From Chlamydomonas sphaeroides (Eukaryota; Chlorophyta; Chlorophyceae; Chlamydomonadales; Chlamydomonadaceae), in assembly GCA_001662425.1 (NCBI GenBank), contig BDDC01000615.1, forward strand, positions 17,179 to 39,582: a stretch of 22,404 nt of DNA. Reading direction: 5' to 3'. This document shows, piece by piece, positions 18,411 to 22,404 of the stretch (positions within the stretch are counted from its first letter, which is position 1; every line of letters begins with the position of its first letter). The notes beneath the pieces were generated by a model that searched no databases, had not been told where the DNA came from, and saw nothing but the letters and a program-made list of their open reading frames with translations. Made by a program: the position numbers and the translations under genes.

Positions 18411-21400
18411 GTGAGTAAAAGCCCGATAGCAACAGAGTTACCCCAAAGATATGTGACGATATGTGCTACAAAGTTTGCGCTGTGCGCGTCCCCAGCAGGC
18501 TACTAAGCCGAAGGCGTCTACAGGCACACGCTGACACACGGTCACTGACAGAGTCGCGCCCCGACGCCATTTTCCCGCAGGTGCTCAGGGACACTGCCGG
18601 GGCACGCGACGCCATGGTTGTGGGGTCCAGTCCCGCCATAATCACGGTGTTCACGGAGGGCGGCGCCGTTCTGCACCAAAACACACGCAGCCTGGCGTAC
18701 CTGGGGCCGCGGTCACACGGCGGCAGCGCTCCGGAGCAGGAGGACGCGCTGGCGCTCGTCTTCTCGCGCGACCCCCAGAAGCGCGAGCTCATGCTGGAGG
18801 AGCTGGCGCGGCCGGGCGGCGTGTGGCGGGCGGTGGTGCAGGTGCCGCCCAGCCTCAACCACCCGTCCACTGCGGGCACTGGCGATGACGCTGCCAGTGG
18901 AGCGGCGGTGCTGCCGGCACCCGGCACCACAGCCAGCGCCGACGAAGTTGCGGCGACTGCCCAGCATCCTAAGGCGCCGCCGAGCGCAGCAGGTGCGCTG
19001 TGATAATTTTGCGCTCGCTACGTGGCAACCCTGTCTCCCTCGTGGCGTGCATCGCCATACTGGGTGCTTCCCTGACCTTCCCCTTCTCTTGCCGGCAAGC
19101 CTGGCGCCCGCTAATTAAACCCTGGGGCCTTTCACACAGCAGGTGTGGGCGCTTGCGGCACCAGCGGCGCTCAGCCGAGCCTGCGGGCTGTTGCACCCAC
19201 AGAGCCGCCGGCGCTGCACGGACGACATAGCTGCACGGCCTTGTTCGAGCCAGTCGCCGGCGGCGCCAGCCCCGTCAACAATACGTCCGGGACCAGCGCC
19301 GGAGGCCCCAGGCGCTCAACAATCGGCGCCTACACACCCAACAGTGCTGCCGACTGGCCTCTGGGTGCCACGCACCTTGGCACCGCCACCCGGCCACAGG
19401 TCGGGGCGCAGGCGAGCCGTGGTGCTAGCCCGCTGTCGGCGGCAGCACGCAGCACAACTAGCGCTGCGCACCTTGGCGCCCAGGTCAGGCCAGCGTCCGG
19501 TAGCTCCGGCGGCGGCGCGCTGCGGGTTGCAGCGCTGAGCCCAGCGCACGCGAGTGCGAGGAGCCTCGACCTGTCACGCTTCAATCGCAGCACGCGGACA
19601 CTTCTTGCGCCTTTTCGCGACGCGAGCGGCGAGGCCATAGCAGCGGCGCGCGGCTTGGGCAGCAATACGCAAGGTGGCAGCCTCCTGCTTGGCGCGGTGG
19701 CGGAGGACCCAGCAGCGGCTGGCCGGCCCTGGGAGCTGGACACGACGCCGCCCGCCGGCTCGGGTGTCCTGGACCCGCTAGGTGTGTCGTCAGCCGGACA
19801 GGGTGGCGCAAGTTGTATTATGTTGATGTAAGGGTCCGGGGCTTGGAAAAATGGTGCGGATAGCCATGCTGTTCGCAGTCATAGTGCCGAGGTATTCACT
19901 ACTTTGCCGACGTGCAAAACCTGATTCAACCTTGTGCGCGCCGCCACCCTGCCTCCCGCCAGCTACTTCGACATTCGCAATGCTGCTATCGCCGCAACTT
20001 AACTCTTCAACCCTGGCGACAAACACGGAGGAGCGCGGCACGCTTCCGGCCCCGGTTGTCCCTCGACGGACGAGCACGCATGCAGAGTTTCCCTTTGCCA
20101 TGACGGCCGACAGAGCCGCCACAACGACCGGCGTGCAAGTGGCGCCCCCTGCAAGCGGCAGCAGCGTTCGCCGCCTGCCCCGCAGAACGACGTCTTGCCT
20201 GTCCGCGGGAAACAACGCAATCGCCCAGCCTTCTGGCCCCGACCACGTCGCCTCGGGGCCCGCTGTGACCGCCAACAACCACTCTCGCGCCGTCGCCTTT
20301 GCGCTCTCGCTCGCCACCGCTCCGTCCTCCGGCCAGGCCTCTCCGCGCGCCGCCAGCGGCGCCGTCACGCCCATCGGCGGCCATAGCTGCCGCAACCGTG
20401 GGGGCACAGCCCTGCGCAGCAGCCTCCCCGGCGAGCATATCCTGAGCCGGTTGCAGAGCGCGCGTGTCTTTCACCCCGGGGCCCAGCAGGAGCAGCCCTC
20501 GGGCTCTCTGAACACGGTCCCGGTGCATGACAGCACTGGCGGCTGCACGCGCGATACAGGTCTGGCACTCGAGTTTGAGGCCGCGCTGGGACAAACCCAA
20601 GAACCCGAAGACCTGTTCCTCTTGGCGTCAGACGATGCCCCGCCGCTCCCGGGCAGTCATGCCGCCGCCGGAACCGGCATTCTTGCATCGCTGCACGGCG
20701 CCAGCGTACGGTGCCGTGACGCCTCGCGCGTTCACACGCGGGACTTGATCAACGACCGAGGCTGCGAGATAACGGCTGCGGTTGATGTTGGCCTGGAGTC
20801 GGTTGCGGGCGCTGTGGTTGCTGGAGCTTCCGAGGAGGAGGCGTGGCACGAGGTGTGGGCCACCACCGCGGTGGACCCCGTCACGGGCCAGCGCGTCATC
20901 GTGCTGAGCCAGATGGATGTGAGCGCCAAGGTGGCGGCGGAGCGGCACGTTGCGATGGTGATGGAGACGGAGCACCGCCTGGTGGAGCAGCTGTGAGTGC
21001 AGGGCGGTGGATGGGCTCCATGGGGTGCTGATGGTCCTTGGGCGGCGGTACCGAGCTCGGTTCTTACTTGTGTGTCCTCCCGTGTCCTTTGCAGGTTCCC
21101 TCGCCACATCCTGCAGCACATAACAGAGCAGTGGACGGCAGCGGTAACACCTCGCGGCGGAAGTGGGCGCTGGCAGCCGGTGGTATCTGACTGCAGCGCT
21201 CTGGCGACGGCTCATCCCGAGGTGCGTGGGTGGGCTGGGCGGTGGCGGACGGCAGGTCCTCGCGTGGTACATGATTGCGTGGGTGCTGGGCCACCGTACT
21301 TATTCTTCCGCCGTGTGCCACACCCTACACGACAGGTCACGCTCCTGTTTGCCGACATCAAGGGTACGTGTAAATGCGCGTTGCGAATCAAGGAATGGAA

Positions 21401-22404
21401 ATAGACGTAGGAGCAAGTTAATAATGCGGGCACATTGCCGCAGTAGCGGCGGCTGCCAGGCTGACCCAACACATTCCGCTGACCCACCTGCGCCCTGCTG
21501 CAGGCTTCACGCCCATGTGCAAGGAAGTAGAGCCGCACCAGGTGAAGATTGGCCGTCAAGCGGGAGGAGGCTGGCGGGCGCTGCAGGCATGCGGTAACTG
21601 GAGGCAGTGGTCCGAATGGTTGAGCCTCACTGTGGCACCCTCTGCCCATGCCCTCGCTTCCCCGCCCCTAGGTCATGACCCTGCTCAACGACCTCTACTC
21701 CCGCTACGACGCCTGCCTAGACAAGTACGGCGTGTTCAAGGTGGAGACCATCGGAGGTGAGCCAGGGACGCAGGCACGGGGACACGCAGGGTGTGAGCGA
21801 CATGCTCAAGGGGGTGGCGCCGCGCGGGCCGGGGCTGGGGGCTGCGCTACGAATCCGCCGGGCCCTCTCGCTTTGCGCTGATTCGTTGTACTTGCTTGTT
21901 GTTTATCGTCGCTCGCTCCCCAGACTGCTATTTCGTGGCTGGCGGCCTGATCCACGAGGACGACGACGGCATGGCGGCCGTGCGCGACCGACACAGCCGG
22001 CAGGACCCGCTGCACGCCGAACGCGTGTTTGCATTCGCGCAGGTGGGGGCAGGGGTTGGCAAGATAATTGTGGTTCGTTGTCATGTCAGGGCGCGCGTGC
22101 CGTCGAGGTGTCAGTGTGCTTGTCTCGCCGCAGGTCCGTTCCCGTCCCCGGCCTGCCGAGTCCTGACCTGTGCGGGCCGCCCTGTGTCCCCCTCTATGCC
22201 CCATCTGTACCTCCCCTTCGTCTCCCGCTCCGCTCCGTTTTGGGCACAGCACCCGGGTCGCGCGCGGCCTGTCGATTCCAAACCTTGCAGCTCGCCTGTG
22301 TGTGCCAGCCTCTGACCCGTCTCTGTCCCCGCTTCTCCCTACCTCCGTCCCCCGCTCCGCCCCAGGCCATGCTGGCTGCCGCCTCCGAGGTGCGCATGCC
22401 CACC
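18111..22404 (+). CDS. Gene C: PAS-domain guanylate cyclase, 5' and middle part (3' end outside window)
   Basis: Third paralogue, opposite strand to A and B. Exons: 18111-18410, 18581-18992, 19143-19781, 19963-20992, 21095-21221, 21336-21363, 21504-21541, 21672-21756, 21924-22042, 22366-22404 (cut by the window end). All junctions are GT..AG and the frame is open for 939 residues. Order: basic N-terminus 1-100; PAS about 101-190; Ala/Ser/Gly-rich linkers; PAC/signalling helix (WHEVW to LFPRHILQHITE) ending about 810; cyclase domain from 837. Visible catalytic residues: metal Asp 843 and 887 and guanine-selecting Glu 883 (KVETIGD). The Cys and Asn/Arg motifs are beyond the edge. The start ATG has a good context (TTCGCCATGG) and exon 1 ends at a perfect GTGAGT donor. 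Exon 5 lacks seven residues present in A and B. No membrane segment is visible, so it is probably cytosolic. Confidence 0.88.
18581..18992 (+). other. Gene C exon 2: PAS sensor domain
   Basis: The 412-nt exon follows the acceptor ..TTTTCCCGCAG. It encodes SSPAIITVFTEGGAVLHQNT, SLAYLG, DALALVFSRDPQKRELMLEE and VWRAVVQVPPSL, and ends AGCGCAGCAG|GTGCG in phase 1. The 105 nt at 18751-18855 are identical to gene A in reverse complement. Confidence 0.92.
19143..20700 (+). other. Gene C linker exons 3-4 (low-complexity, rapidly evolving)
   Basis: Between the PAS domain and the PAC/helix segment lie about 500 residues rich in Ala, Ser, Gly and Pro. Only short islands are shared with genes A and B: a SLDLSR island with B, AVxEDP..GSGxLxxLG before the exon 3 donor, the opening ATSTFAMLLSP of exon 4, SVRRLPRRT, SRAVAFALSLATAPSS, SLPGExIxSRLQSxR and C-T/M-RDxGLxLxFEAxLG. 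These islands may be docking or regulatory motifs in a disordered region. Exon 3 is 639 nt here, 732 in A and 492 in B. Confidence 0.8.
21336..22404 (+). other. Gene C: cyclase catalytic domain, N-terminal half
   Basis: Exons 21336-21363 (28 nt), 21504-21541 (38 nt), 21672-21756 (85 nt), 21924-22042 (119 nt) and 22366 onward encode VTLLFADIK|GFTPMCKEVEPHQ|VMTLLNDLYSRYDACLDKYG..KVETIG|DCYFVAGGL..FAFAQ|AMLAAASEVRMPT. Exon lengths and phases are the same as in gene B. Both metal Asp residues and the guanine-type Glu are present. Confidence 0.93.

Noticed and set aside
1..22404. CRISPR arrays, bacterial operons, ribosome binding sites
   Set aside because: None present. Spliced genes and the cyclase family show that this is eukaryotic nuclear DNA.

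Overview
This is eukaryotic nuclear DNA, most likely from a volvocine green alga (Chlamydomonas/Volvox group). The evidence is the GC-rich sequence, short GT..AG introns (mostly 90-300 nt), GCC/CTG/GTG-rich coding, a TGTAA-type 3' end signal and the gene family itself. The species cannot be fixed from the sequence alone.

The window holds three paralogous genes for soluble-looking PAS-domain guanylate cyclases (class III nucleotide cyclases), called A, B and C here. Gene A is on the minus strand from 3807 down and runs off the window start. Gene B is also on the minus strand; its coding exons are clear from 11619 to the stop at 6742, and it is the only copy with a complete catalytic domain. 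Gene C is on the plus strand from 18111 and runs off the window end. A and B are tandem; B and C are divergent. Hand-placed splice sites give the same exon order and intron phases in all three: short basic exon 1 (A and C; eroded or reorganised in B), PAS exon, two fast-changing low-complexity linker exons, a PAC/signalling-helix segment, then a cyclase domain cut into small exons, including conserved 28-nt and 38-nt microexons that split the metal-binding FADIKGFT motif. Parts of the PAS exon are almost identical at synonymous sites, which suggests gene conversion.

From 3808 to 6530 (A 5' flank and B 3' flank) I see no gene. The interval of about 6 kb between the B and C 5' ends holds no intact gene, but carries probable transposon debris: an LTR-like segment near 13.1-13.3 kb, a minus-strand fragment near 13.75 kb with a TnpB/Fanzor-like DVNAxxNM motif, a plus-strand Ty1/copia RNase H relic near 16.7-16.9 kb, and several hairpins and microsatellites.

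Functionally, the three genes should each make a cytosolic cGMP-forming enzyme controlled by a PAS sensor. The ligand or signal cannot be read from the sequence. The main novelty is the locus architecture: a locally amplified and partly homogenised cyclase cluster in which one member (B) appears to have lost the ancestral start codon and the first-intron donor while keeping a full set of catalytic residues.
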